Assembly: GCF_039595935.1 (NCBI RefSeq)
Contig: NZ_JBCNKR010000005.1
Location: forward strand, 62,001 to 126,000
Direction: 5' to 3'
DNA: 64,000 nt
From: Flavobacterium sp.
Lineage (GTDB): Bacteria; Bacteroidota; Bacteroidia; Flavobacteriales; Flavobacteriaceae
A program made the translations under genes and the position numbers. Position 1 is the stretch's first letter. Each line of letters begins with the position of its first letter. Under the pieces are notes generated by a model that had not been told where the DNA came from, searched no databases, and worked only from the letters and a program-made list of their open reading frames with translations. Positions 1 to 7,149 of this stretch are shown here, in pieces.

Positions 1-169
1 TTCCTGTAATGGTTCTCAGTAAAGTCGATTTCCCAATTCCGTTTGCTCCAATTAAAGAAATGAGTTTTCCTGAACTTAAATTTAAATTTAAATTCTCAGC
101 AATAGTCACAACCGTTTTCTTGGATTTATATCCAATGTTTAAATTTGTTGTTTTTAAGATACTTATCAT
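1..169 (-). CDS. ABC transporter ATP-binding protein, N-terminal part (cut by window edge)
   Basis: Only the first 56 codons lie in the window; the gene runs off the left edge. The start is the ATG whose complement is at 167-169. The translation begins MISILKTTNLNIGY and reaches a Walker A loop, GANGIGKST, at about residues 43-51, followed by LLRTITG, as in FecE/BtuD-type ATPases. It is the third gene after a binding-protein lipoprotein and a FecCD permease on the same strand, so it probably powers that importer from the cytoplasmic face. A 117-base gap holding an inverted repeat separates it from the permease, wider than the 1-base gap between the first two genes. Substrate (B12 or a ferric siderophore) cannot be told from this fragment; nearby cobalamin genes favour B12. 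Confidence 0.85.
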   Translation of the reverse strand, partial: MISILKTTNLNIGYKSKKTVVTIAENLNLNLSSGKLISLIGANGIGKSTLLRTITG

Positions 170-182
170 TTTTTTTAAGTTG

Positions 183-197
183 CTAAGGTTCTGAGAT
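183..197. repeat. CTAAGGTTCTGAGAT dispersed word
   Basis: This 15-base word is identical to one arm of the inverted repeat at 56381-56435, and related words occur in the outer arms at 37670-37692 and 37798-37825. It sits in the importer gap next to the inverted repeat at 221-282. Confidence 0.6.
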
Positions 198-220
198 ACT
201 AAGCTGCTGAGTTTTTTCTT

Positions 221-282
221 TTGCCACAGATTTCACAGATTACATAGATTTTAATCATTTAAATCCGTGAAATCTGTGGCAA
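221..282. repeat. Imperfect inverted repeat, CACAGATT type
   Basis: Two 21-base arms (221-241 and 262-282) are reverse complements with one mismatch; the left arm reads TTGCCACAGATTTCACAGAT plus one T. It lies between the permease stop codon and the ATPase start in the presumed importer operon. The same word family (CACAGATT, AATCTGTGGC) recurs at 36861-36912, 37780-37797 and 57700-57730. In RNA it would form a long hairpin without a clear U-tract. Confidence 0.8.
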
Positions 283-286
283 AAAA

Positions 287-1315
287 TCATTTAAAATTTC
301 TTTTTCTAACTAAAAGCCAAATCACAACCGGCGCACCAATTATAGACGTTATGGCATTTATGGGAAGCGTAACATCGAATCCCGGCATTTGCGAAACAAT
401 ATCACAAAACAGCATTATAATCGATCCAAAGAACAAAGTACTCCAAAACAGAATCGTATGATTACTAGTTTGAAAAGTCAGCTTTGCAATATGCGGAACT
501 GCCAGTCCAACAAAAGCAATTGGCCCTGCAAAAGCAGTAATTGCTCCAGACAAAATACTCGTTGCAAATATGATAATCAGTCTTGCTTTTTTAAAATTAA
601 GCCCCATACTTTTTGCGTAGTTTTCACCTAACAATAAAGCATTTAAAGGCTTGATACTTTTAGCACTTAAAAGCAGTCCAATTCCAACACAAACTGTCAA
701 GATTCCAATTATTGACCACGAAAGATTTCCAAGACTTCCCATTGACCAAAAAGTAAATTTCTGCAATTGTTCTGCCGTGCTGAAATACGTTAAAACACTC
801 ACAATTGCAGTTGTAAAACTTCCAAACATTAATCCGACAATTAAAATTGCCATTGTATCGCGCAATCTTTGCGAAACAACTAAAACCAATAATAAAACTA
901 AAGTACTTCCAAATGTCGATGCTATTACAATTCCGTATGATGAAAGCGCAATAACGCTCAAAAATGAAGGCAGAAACCCTGCACCTAAAATTACAAAAGC
1001 AACGCCTAAACTCGCACCTGAACTTAATCCTAAAACATAAGGCCCCGCAAGCGGATTTCGAAACAAAGTCTGCATCAAAAGTCCGCTCATCGAAAGTCCG
1101 GCTCCAACCAAAACAGCCGTAATCGCTTTTGGCAAACGGTAATTAATTATAATATATTCCCAAGTCGATTTTGCTGCATGACCACCCGTTAAACTGGCAA
1201 AAACATCTTTTAACGGAATCATAACCGATCCTAAACTAATGCTTGCCAAAAACATCAGTAAAAGACCAAGGGCCAAAACGACAAATAAAATAGTATTTCG
1301 TTTTTTATCTGCCAA
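287..1315 (-). CDS. FecCD/BtuC-family ABC transporter permease
   Basis: A 342-residue polytopic inner membrane protein of the FecCD family, the usual length for BtuC, FhuB-half and FecD proteins. The first membrane helix is at about residues 8-30, and the family stretch GLSMSGLLMQTLFRNPLAGPY is seen near residue 75, followed by LGLSSGASLG. The start is a TTG (complement at 1313-1315), one base after the stop of the binding protein gene, which suggests translational coupling. It should form the channel for a metal-chelate or corrinoid taken from the periplasmic lipoprotein. The partner ATPase is at the window edge. Location beside cobU, cobT, cobS and a riboswitch-controlled btuB favours B12 as substrate, but siderophore uptake is not excluded. 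Confidence 0.88.
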   Translation of the reverse strand: MADKKRNTILFVVLALGLLLMFLASISLGSVMIPLKDVFASLTGGHAAKSTWEYIIINYRLPKAITAVLVGAGLSMSGLLMQTLFRNPLAGPYVLGLSSGASLGVAFVILGAGFLPSFLSVIALSSYGIVIASTFGSTLVLLLVLVVSQRLRDTMAILIVGLMFGSFTTAIVSVLTYFSTAEQLQKFTFWSMGSLGNLSWSIIGILTVCVGIGLLLSAKSIKPLNALLLGENYAKSMGLNFKKARLIIIFATSILSGAITAFAGPIAFVGLAVPHIAKLTFQTSNHTILFWSTLFFGSIIMLFCDIVSQMPGFDVTLPINAITSIIGAPVVIWLLVRKRNFK

Positions 1316-1316
1316 T

Positions 1317-2459
1317 TTAGTTCAGTTTTGATGCAAAAGTAAATTCGTAGCTCGTCATTAAATCAGGATGAAAAATTTTGATATAATCTTTTAAAACCAA
1401 ATCCGGACGACTTGGCGCTAATTCATAATAAACTGTTCCGCCGGTTGCTCCTAATTTCCCTTCAAAATTGTAAACATTTTTATTTTTAAAAGCATCAAAT
1501 TCTCCATAATGCGGATTTGCTTTTTGCAGTTCATCCAAACTTTTAAACGATCCTGATGCAATCCAGATATCAGCTTCTTTAGCTTTATCCAGTACTTTTT
1601 CAAAAGACAATCCTTCACTTCCTGTTCCCTTTAAATCTGCCCAGATATAATTTGCTTTGGCATCTTTCATAAATTGTGCAACCCAGCTGTTTCCTTTTGC
1701 AACATACCAAACATCTTCATACATTGAACCATATAAAACTTTAGACGTAGAAGGTTTATCAGCTACTAATTTTTGCGCTTGTTTATAACTGTCAACAATT
1801 TTATCAAAAAGCTCTTTTGCTTTATCTTCTTTTCCAAATAAAGCACCATACAATTTTATCCATTCGGCTTTACCAAGTGGAGACTGCTCCATCCAATCGC
1901 CTTGAATTAAAACATTCAAACCGCTTTTTTTCAAATTATCCAGCATCGGGTTATTGTTGTCAACTCCAAAAGTTACAATCAAATCTGGCGACAATTCTAT
2001 TAATTGTTCGATATTTAATTTTTCATTTTGTCCAACGTTTTTCACAGAACCTTGATCAATTAAAGCTCTTGTTTTTTCAGAAGAAATATAATCAGTATGT
2101 GGAAAACCAACCAACTTATTCTCTACCTCAAGCATTTCTAAAAACGGAATGTTAGTCGTTGAAGTCACCACAACAGACTCTAAAGGAACCTGAATTGTGG
2201 TATAAGACTGAAGGCTGTCCGGAACTTTTGCCTCTTTTTCCTTTAAGATATATTTGAAATCTTTATTTGCGTTAGGCCATGGATTTGAAACTGTTACAAC
2301 AGAATAATCATCATATTTCTCAATTGAAAGTCCAGATGCGTATTCGATACTATTTTTTACGGTTTCAGTTTTTGCTACTTCGCTCGTTTCGTTCTTCTTA
2401 CATCCAAAGAGAATAAAAAAAGAAGAAATAAAAATCAATTTAGGGAATAAATGTCTCAT
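1317..2459 (-). CDS. ABC transporter substrate-binding lipoprotein (BtuF/FepB-like)
   Basis: This 380-residue protein has a lipoprotein signal (FISSFFILFGC, with the lipid-attachment Cys near residue 20) and a helical-backbone metal receptor domain from about residue 100. Family features include the start VVVTSTTNIPFLEML, the stretch NIEQLIELSPDLIVTFG and a C-terminal half beginning near KVLYGSMYEDVWYVAKGNSW. It would be anchored in the periplasm and hand the ligand to the permease encoded one base downstream. The divergent DUF5522 gene starts about 97 bases away. No riboswitch is visible upstream, unlike the btuB operon. The role as BtuF is inferred from the surrounding B12 genes. Confidence 0.85.
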   Translation of the reverse strand: MRHLFPKLIFISSFFILFGCKKNETSEVAKTETVKNSIEYASGLSIEKYDDYSVVTVSNPWPNANKDFKYILKEKEAKVPDSLQSYTTIQVPLESVVVTSTTNIPFLEMLEVENKLVGFPHTDYISSEKTRALIDQGSVKNVGQNEKLNIEQLIELSPDLIVTFGVDNNNPMLDNLKKSGLNVLIQGDWMEQSPLGKAEWIKLYGALFGKEDKAKELFDKIVDSYKQAQKLVADKPSTSKVLYGSMYEDVWYVAKGNSWVAQFMKDAKANYIWADLKGTGSEGLSFEKVLDKAKEADIWIASGSFKSLDELQKANPHYGEFDAFKNKNVYNFEGKLGATGGTVYYELAPSRPDLVLKDYIKIFHPDLMTSYEFTFASKLN

Positions 2460-2555
2460 ATTTTACGTTTTCGAAAGGAACAAAGGTAAAGCATTTTCTA
2501 TTTTTTTTGTTTATCTTTATTCTTACAAAATTCAACAATTTGTATCTTTGCTTTT

Positions 2556-2918
2556 ATGAATACCACAAAAACAAAAATCTGCTCCAGTTGTGAATCTCAA
2601 TTTACATGTGGAGATATTTCGGTTGAAAACAAATGCTGGTGTAACGATTACCCGCCAATTTTCAACCTTTCTGAAGGAGGAGACTGCCTTTGTCCTTCTT
2701 GTTTTAAAGAAGCCTGCGAAGATAAAATCGATGCGTATGTTGAAACTATTACTCCTAAAAACGCCATCAAAAATAAAGCAAAATCTTTACCGAAAACCGA
2801 AAAATTAATTGAGGGAATCGACTATTATACCGAAAACGGCAACATGGTTTTTAAAGCCTGGTTTCATCTAAAAAGAGGAACTTGCTGTGGTAATAAATGC
2901 AGACATTGCCCCTACTAA
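2556..2918 (+). CDS. Cysteine-rich CWC domain / DUF5522 fusion protein
   Basis: A 120-residue cytosolic protein with two Cys-rich parts. Residues 8-56 contain many cysteines (CSSC, CWCND, CLCPSC) and match the cysteine-rich CWC type. The last 40 residues carry the DUF5522 pattern, with FKAWFHLKRG then CCGNKCRHCPY at the very C-terminus. The cysteine spacing suggests metal binding, probably zinc or iron, but no function is established. A TATCTTTG box (2543-2550) lies only five bases before the ATG, so the message may be nearly leaderless. I see no convincing -33 element. It sits between the importer genes and the cob genes, which may be chance. Confidence 0.85.
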   Translation: MNTTKTKICSSCESQFTCGDISVENKCWCNDYPPIFNLSEGGDCLCPSCFKEACEDKIDAYVETITPKNAIKNKAKSLPKTEKLIEGIDYYTENGNMVFKAWFHLKRGTCCGNKCRHCPY

Positions 2919-2930
2919 TTGTTAATTATA

Positions 2931-2949
2931 AATTGTTAGTTGTTAATTA
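2931..2949. repeat. Left inverted repeat of the four-helix-bundle cassette
   Basis: This 19-base arm, AATTGTTAGTTGTTAATTA, is the reverse complement of 3330-3348 except for two adjacent positions. Its last base is the A of the start codon of the enclosed gene. Confidence 0.8.
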
Positions 2950-3329
2950 TGAAAAACAACGTTATAAAAAATAAAAGTTTTGATTTTGCAATCAGAATTG
3001 TCCGCTTATATCAATATTTAAATAATGATAAAAAAGAATTTATACTTTCCAAACAACTTTTAAGATCTGGAACAAGCATTGGTGCCATGATTAGAGAAGC
3101 TGAACACGCTGAAAGCAAAAGCGATTTCATCCATAAATTAGCTATTGCCCAAAAAGAAGCTAATGAAAGTATTTATTGGTTAGAATTATTAAAAGCAACG
3201 GATTATTTGAATGAAAAAGAATTCGAAAATATTAATAATGATGCTATTTCTATTTTGAAATTAATAACCAGTATTCTTAAAACTTCCAAAAATAATTTAG
3301 AAACAAAAAAAGTTTCTAAATTAAATTAA
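2949..3329 (+). CDS. Four helix bundle protein (23S rRNA IVS/S23-like family)
   Basis: A 126-residue, mostly helical, basic protein of the four-helix-bundle family that also includes the proteins encoded by intervening sequences in some bacterial 23S rRNAs and the Avd accessory proteins of diversity-generating retroelements. Recognisable stretches are FDFAIRIVRLYQYL near the start, LLRSGTSIGAMIREAEHAESK in the middle and KEANESIYWLELLKATDYL. The ATG at 2949 is preferred over the upstream ATG at 2940, because it gives the usual MKNN start. Both ends of the reading frame abut inverted repeats exactly: the left arm ends at the start codon and the right arm begins just after the stop. The gene has no evident link to its cobalamin neighbours and looks like an inserted cassette. 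The cellular role is unknown. Confidence 0.88.
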   Translation: MKNNVIKNKSFDFAIRIVRLYQYLNNDKKEFILSKQLLRSGTSIGAMIREAEHAESKSDFIHKLAIAQKEANESIYWLELLKATDYLNEKEFENINNDAISILKLITSILKTSKNNLETKKVSKLN

Positions 3330-3348
3330 TAATTAACAATCAACAATT
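3330..3348. repeat. Right inverted repeat of the four-helix-bundle cassette
   Basis: This 19-base arm, TAATTAACAATCAACAATT, pairs with 2931-2949 at 17 of 19 positions. It starts at the base after the stop codon of the enclosed gene. The cobU start codon follows 11 bases later. Confidence 0.8.
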
Positions 3349-3359
3349 AACCATTATAA

Positions 3360-3884
3360 ATGATTTATCTAATTACCGGCGGCGAGCGATCAGGAAAAAG
3401 CAGTTATGCACAAAATCTGGCATTACAGCTTTCAGATTCACCAATGTATGTGGCAACTGCCAGAAAATGGGATTCTGATTTTCAAAACCGAATTGACCGC
3501 CATCAACAGGAAAGAGATGAACGCTGGACCAATATTGAAAAAGAAAAATATCTAAGCGAAATTGATTTTTCCGGAAAAACTGCTTTAATTGACTGTGTTA
3601 CGCTTTGGCTGACTAACTTTTTTGTTGATCATAAAAATGATGTTTCACTAAGTTTAGAAGAAGCTAAAAAAGAATTTTTTTCGATTGCCAGTCAGGAAAA
3701 TGCAACGCTGATTATTGTGACCAACGAAATTGGGATGGGTGTTCACGCTTCAACCGAAATTGGCAGAAAATTTACAGAACTGCAAGGCTGGATGAATCAG
3801 TTTCTGGCTTCAAATGCTGATGAGGTTGTTTTGATGGTTTCGGGAATTCCGGTAAAGATTAAGGGAGAAAATTCCAAATTTTAA
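3360..3884 (+). CDS. cobU: Adenosylcobinamide kinase / adenosylcobinamide-phosphate guanylyltransferase
   Basis: A bifunctional cytosolic enzyme of 174 residues, normal for CobU/CobP. It phosphorylates adenosylcobinamide and then transfers GMP to give adenosylcobinamide-GDP, the first half of the nucleotide loop pathway. Walker A, GGERSGKS, is at residues 7-14. The guanylylated-His segment is RIDRHQQERDERW with His48, and DCVTLWLTN follows. It is the first gene of a plus-strand set with bluB-cobT, cobS and cobC. The last codons (around GENSKF) overlap the left arm of an AT-rich inverted repeat at 3868-3971, so the C-terminus may have been altered by that repeat. Confidence 0.96.
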   Translation: MIYLITGGERSGKSSYAQNLALQLSDSPMYVATARKWDSDFQNRIDRHQQERDERWTNIEKEKYLSEIDFSGKTALIDCVTLWLTNFFVDHKNDVSLSLEEAKKEFFSIASQENATLIIVTNEIGMGVHASTEIGRKFTELQGWMNQFLASNADEVVLMVSGIPVKIKGENSKF

Positions 3885-3971
3885 ATTCAAATTCCAAGGC
3901 TATACTTTATCTTTACTAGAATATTTCAATTATGAAAAATTGGAATTTGGAATTTAAAAAAATTGGAATTT
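3868..3971. repeat. AT-rich inverted repeat, AAATTCCAA type
   Basis: The left part (3868-3897) has AAATTCCAA and CAAATTCCAA; the right part (3940-3971) has TTGGAATTTGGAATTT and TTGGAATTT. The arms are imperfect reverse complements. The left arm includes the last codons and stop of cobU, and the right arm ends four bases before the bluB-cobT start. Confidence 0.65.
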
Positions 3972-3975
3972 AAAA

Positions 3976-5655
3976 ATGAGCAATTTAGACGATATATTAA
4001 AATCACGCCGTGATACTCGACATTTTACAGCCGATGCCGTTCCTGATGAAGTTATTCAAAAAGCTTTACAGGCTGGTCATTGGGCGCCTTCTGTTGGGCT
4101 TACTGATGCGACGCGATATTATATCATAAAATCAGATGAGGTTAAATGTGCCATCAAAAATCTCTTTTTAGATTACAACAAAAAAGCCGAAGAACTTACT
4201 GATAATCCGGAACAAAAAGAGTTGTACCGATCATTAAAATTGGAAGCTATTGAAGAAGCCCCAATCGGACTTATAATTGCTTATGATCGTTCGGTTTTAA
4301 ATCAGTTCACTATTGGAACTATTGGCAGTAATGAAGCGGTAAAATTCAGCTCGGTTTGTGCCGCGCAGAATATTTGGCTTTCACTTACCGAACAAGGTTA
4401 TGGAATGGGCTGGGTTTCGATTCTAAATTATTATCAGTTTAAAAAAATTCTCGATTTACCCGAAAATATAGAACCGCTGGGTTATTTCTGCATTGGTAAA
4501 CCTGCTACAAATTACGGCAATCAGCCTATGCTGCAGCAATTACACTGGAAACAAAAATCAGAAAAGGCAGACAGCAGAGAAATTACAGAAATTCATAAAA
4601 TCAACATTTCTGATTTTACCCCTATATCTCCCGATAAAAGCAAAAACCCAACAGATTTCAATACGCTTTTACAAGAAAAAATAGATTCTAAAACCAAACC
4701 TGTTGGATCGTTAGGCAGATTAGAAACTCTGGCGTTTCAAATGGCTTCGGTTTTTGAGACTTTAAATCCGAAAATTACAAAACCTAATGTTGTTGTTTTT
4801 GCTGCTGATCACGGAATTGCCAATCATGGCGTAAGTGATTATCCGCAAGATGTAACCCGCCAAATGGTCAATAATTTCATGGAAGGCGGTGCCGCAATAA
4901 ATGTTTTCTGCAGACAAAATAATATTGAATTATCGATTGTAGATTCGGGAGTAAATTATGACTTCCCTACAAATGCTAAATTGATAGATGCAAAAGTCGC
5001 AAAAGGAACTCAGTCATTTCTTCATGTTGCCGCCATGAGCGAAACTGAATTGAATTTATGTTTCGAAAAAGGAAAATCAATCGTTGAAAACATCGCTAAA
5101 TCAGGTTCAAATTGTATTGGTTTTGGAGAAATGGGAATTGGAAATACTTCAACAGCTTCTGTTTTAATGAGTCTTTTAACAGGTTTTTCTATTGAAGAAT
5201 GTGTTGGAAAAGGAACCGGAATAAACGACGAAAAACTGCTTAACAAACAAAACATCCTCAAAAAAGCTTTAGATAATTATTCCGGTCAAGCCGAATTAAA
5301 ACAACAGCTTGCTTATTTTGGAGGTTTTGAAATTATGCAAATGGCAAGCGGAATGCTGACGGCTTTTGAAAATAAAATGCTGATTCTTGTTGACGGTTTT
5401 ATTTGTTCTGTGGCCTATTTAATTGCTTTTAAAATCAATCCAAATATTAAAAAAAATGCTGTTTTCTGTCACTGTTCTGCAGAACAGGCTCATCAAAAAT
5501 TATTAAATTATTTAGAGGCAAAACCTATTTTAAATTTAGATTTGCGCTTGGGCGAAGGAACCGGCTGTGCAGTTGCATTTCCTATTTTAAAATCGGCTGA
5601 AAGTTTTTTAAATGAAATGGCCAGTTTTGAAAGCGCTGGAGTGAGTCGTAAATAG
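3976..5655 (+). CDS. bluB-cobT: BluB-CobT fusion: 5,6-dimethylbenzimidazole synthase and nicotinate-nucleotide:DMB phosphoribosyltransferase
   Basis: A single 559-residue reading frame joins two enzymes. Residues 1 to about 195 are a nitroreductase-fold BluB domain (SRRDTRHF at 10-17, then HWAPSVGLTDATRY), which cuts reduced FMN with oxygen to make the lower ligand DMB. After a short linker, residues from about 215 are CobT, with KTKPVGSLGRLE, VVFAADHGIANHGVSDYPQ, GEMGIGNTSTASVL, and LGEGTG near the end, whose Glu (about residue 527) is the expected catalytic base. CobT activates DMB to alpha-ribazole phosphate, so the fusion couples making and activating the lower ligand. It lies between cobU and cobS. 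There is no internal stop or restart between the domains. Confidence 0.95.
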   Translation: MSNLDDILKSRRDTRHFTADAVPDEVIQKALQAGHWAPSVGLTDATRYYIIKSDEVKCAIKNLFLDYNKKAEELTDNPEQKELYRSLKLEAIEEAPIGLIIAYDRSVLNQFTIGTIGSNEAVKFSSVCAAQNIWLSLTEQGYGMGWVSILNYYQFKKILDLPENIEPLGYFCIGKPATNYGNQPMLQQLHWKQKSEKADSREITEIHKINISDFTPISPDKSKNPTDFNTLLQEKIDSKTKPVGSLGRLETLAFQMASVFETLNPKITKPNVVVFAADHGIANHGVSDYPQDVTRQMVNNFMEGGAAINVFCRQNNIELSIVDSGVNYDFPTNAKLIDAKVAKGTQSFLHVAAMSETELNLCFEKGKSIVENIAKSGSNCIGFGEMGIGNTSTASVLMSLLTGFSIEECVGKGTGINDEKLLNKQNILKKALDNYSGQAELKQQLAYFGGFEIMQMASGMLTAFENKMLILVDGFICSVAYLIAFKINPNIKKNAVFCHCSAEQAHQKLLNYLEAKPILNLDLRLGEGTGCAVAFPILKSAESFLNEMASFESAGVSRK

Positions 5656-5664
5656 TTTTCAATT

Positions 5665-5740
5665 TGTCATTGCGAGGAACGAAGTAATCGCATTATCTGA
5701 ATCAATTTTTATTGGGATTGCTTCGTTCCTCGCAATGACA
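5665..5740. repeat. Palindromic repeat with 25-base arms
   Basis: The arms at 5665-5689 and 5716-5740 are reverse complements with one mismatch that would be a G-U pair in RNA. The core word is CATTGCGAGGAACGAAG. It fills most of the gap between bluB-cobT and cobS and would form a strong RNA hairpin, possibly reducing read-through or stabilising the upstream message. The GC content of the arms is clearly above the surrounding DNA. Confidence 0.85.
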
Positions 5741-5766
5741 GTATCAAACCAAAAAAATATCTTTAA

Positions 5767-6552
5767 ATGAAAAAAGAATTACACATTTTCTTTACCTGTT
5801 TAATGTTTTACACCAGAATTCCATGTCCAAAAAACATAAATCATGATCCCGATTATTTAAACAAAGCAACCAGATATTTTCCTTTTATTGGCTGGATTGT
5901 TGGATCAATTTCATTTCTGGCATTTTACTTTTTTTCTCTTTTTCTTTCTACAGAAACGGCAGTAATTTTTGCTATAATAAGCTCCGTTTTAACAACCGGA
6001 GCATTTCATGAAGATGGTTTTGCAGATGTCTGCGACGGATTTGGTGGCGGCTGGACCAAAGAAAAAATCCTCATGATTATGAAAGACAGTGCTATTGGTG
6101 CGTATGGTGCCATTGGTTTAGTTTTGCTTTTTTTGGCAAAATTCAAATTGTTATCAGAATCTATTTCAATTTTCACAAATAACATTTTACTGATTTATCT
6201 ATTATTTATTTCTGCTCATTCATTGAGCCGTCTGGCTGCCATCAGTATTATTTTCACGCATGAATATTCCCGTGATGATGCTTCAAGCAAAAGCAAACCC
6301 ATTGCAAAAAACCATAGCTCGAAAGAAGTTTTAGGTTCTTTTTTCTTCGGATTAATTCCGTTGCTGGCTCTCTCCTATTTCAATTATAAAATTCTTTTAG
6401 CTTTAATTCCCGTTTTTATCACAAGGTATTTTTTAGCCCGATATTTCCAAAAATGGATTGACGGCTACACTGGAGATTGCCTTGGTGCGACGCAGCAGGT
6501 TTGCGAAGTCATTTATTATGTAAGCATTCTTTTTATATGGAAATTTATTTAG
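5767..6552 (+). CDS. cobS: Adenosylcobinamide-GDP ribazoletransferase (cobalamin synthase)
   Basis: A 261-residue polytopic inner membrane enzyme that joins adenosylcobinamide-GDP with alpha-ribazole (or its phosphate) to give cobalamin. The signature is GAFHEDGFADVCDGFGGG, with the acidic residues that bind Mg, at about residues 77-95, followed by MKDSAIGAYGAIGL. Several hydrophobic segments surround it, and the end has GDCLGATQQVCEV, typical of CobS. Length is normal. Its last 16 bases overlap the start of cobC in another frame, so the two are probably co-translated. It follows the 25-base-arm palindrome. Confidence 0.96.
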   Translation: MKKELHIFFTCLMFYTRIPCPKNINHDPDYLNKATRYFPFIGWIVGSISFLAFYFFSLFLSTETAVIFAIISSVLTTGAFHEDGFADVCDGFGGGWTKEKILMIMKDSAIGAYGAIGLVLLFLAKFKLLSESISIFTNNILLIYLLFISAHSLSRLAAISIIFTHEYSRDDASSKSKPIAKNHSSKEVLGSFFFGLIPLLALSYFNYKILLALIPVFITRYFLARYFQKWIDGYTGDCLGATQQVCEVIYYVSILFIWKFI

Positions 6553-7067
6553 TCCGCCACACCGAAACCGTGTGCGAAAAAGGAATCTGCTACGGTCAAT
6601 CTGATGTAAATATTCTCGAACCTTTTAATGAAATTTTTGACAGGATTATTTCAGAATTACCTTCAGAAGCCGTTATTTTTTCAAGTCCCTTAAAACGCTG
6701 TTCTATTTTAGCAAAACACGTTCAGCAGAATATAAAAACTATTTCTTATCAGGAAGATGATCGGTTGAAAGAAATGAATTTTGGTGACTGGGAATTAAAA
6801 AACTGGAACGAAATTCCGCCTGAACAATTAAATCTGTGGATGGAGGATTTTGTCAATATTCAGGTTTCAAATGGAGAATCTTTTGTTGATTTACATAAAA
6901 GAGTTGAAAGTTTTTTATCTGATATAATTTCGCAGAAACCTCAAAACCCCATCATAATTGTAGCGCATGCCGGTGTTATTAGAAGTATTTTATGCCATCA
7001 TACTTCACTGCCTCTGAAAGAAGCTTTTCAAAATAAAGTTGACTTCGGACAAGTCGTAAAAATCTGA
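6537..7067 (+). CDS. cobC: Alpha-ribazole phosphatase, histidine phosphatase family
   Basis: A 176-residue cytosolic phosphatase that removes phosphate from alpha-ribazole 5'-phosphate or adenosylcobalamin phosphate. The phosphoacceptor motif RHTE is at residues 7-10 (His8) after MEIYLV. GICYGQSDV and SSPLKRCSILA follow, and the second catalytic His is in VAHAGVIRS near residue 140. The start at 6537 is chosen because it gives MEIYLVRHTE, the canonical N-terminus. A longer frame from 6477 would add about 20 unrelated residues read from inside cobS. It closes the cob gene set, and the cobalamin riboswitch promoter follows about 50 bases later. Confidence 0.93.
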   Translation: MEIYLVRHTETVCEKGICYGQSDVNILEPFNEIFDRIISELPSEAVIFSSPLKRCSILAKHVQQNIKTISYQEDDRLKEMNFGDWELKNWNEIPPEQLNLWMEDFVNIQVSNGESFVDLHKRVESFLSDIISQKPQNPIIIVAHAGVIRSILCHHTSLPLKEAFQNKVDFGQVVKI

Positions 7068-7114
7068 TTTTAATTGAGTTTTGTTTATAATTTTATCGAA
7101 AAAGTAAAACAAAT

Positions 7115-7146
7115 TTGAATAATGAATATTTTTAACTTTATCTTTG
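7115..7146 (+). promoter_or_regulatory. Promoter of the riboswitch-btuB transcript
   Basis: TTG at 7115-7117 and TATCTTTG at 7139-7146 fit the Bacteroidota TTG-N19-TAnnTTTG pattern, with a 21-base spacer. The predicted transcription start is just before the riboswitch. Confidence 0.6.
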
Positions 7147-7149
7147 CAG

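Noticed and set aside
267..1040. Plus-strand open frames opposite the FecCD permease
   Set aside because: They are antisense shadows of a clear membrane protein gene and have no motif of their own.
6477..6536. Upstream start for cobC
   Set aside because: The extra 20 residues come from inside cobS and would precede the canonical MEIYLVRHTE start.
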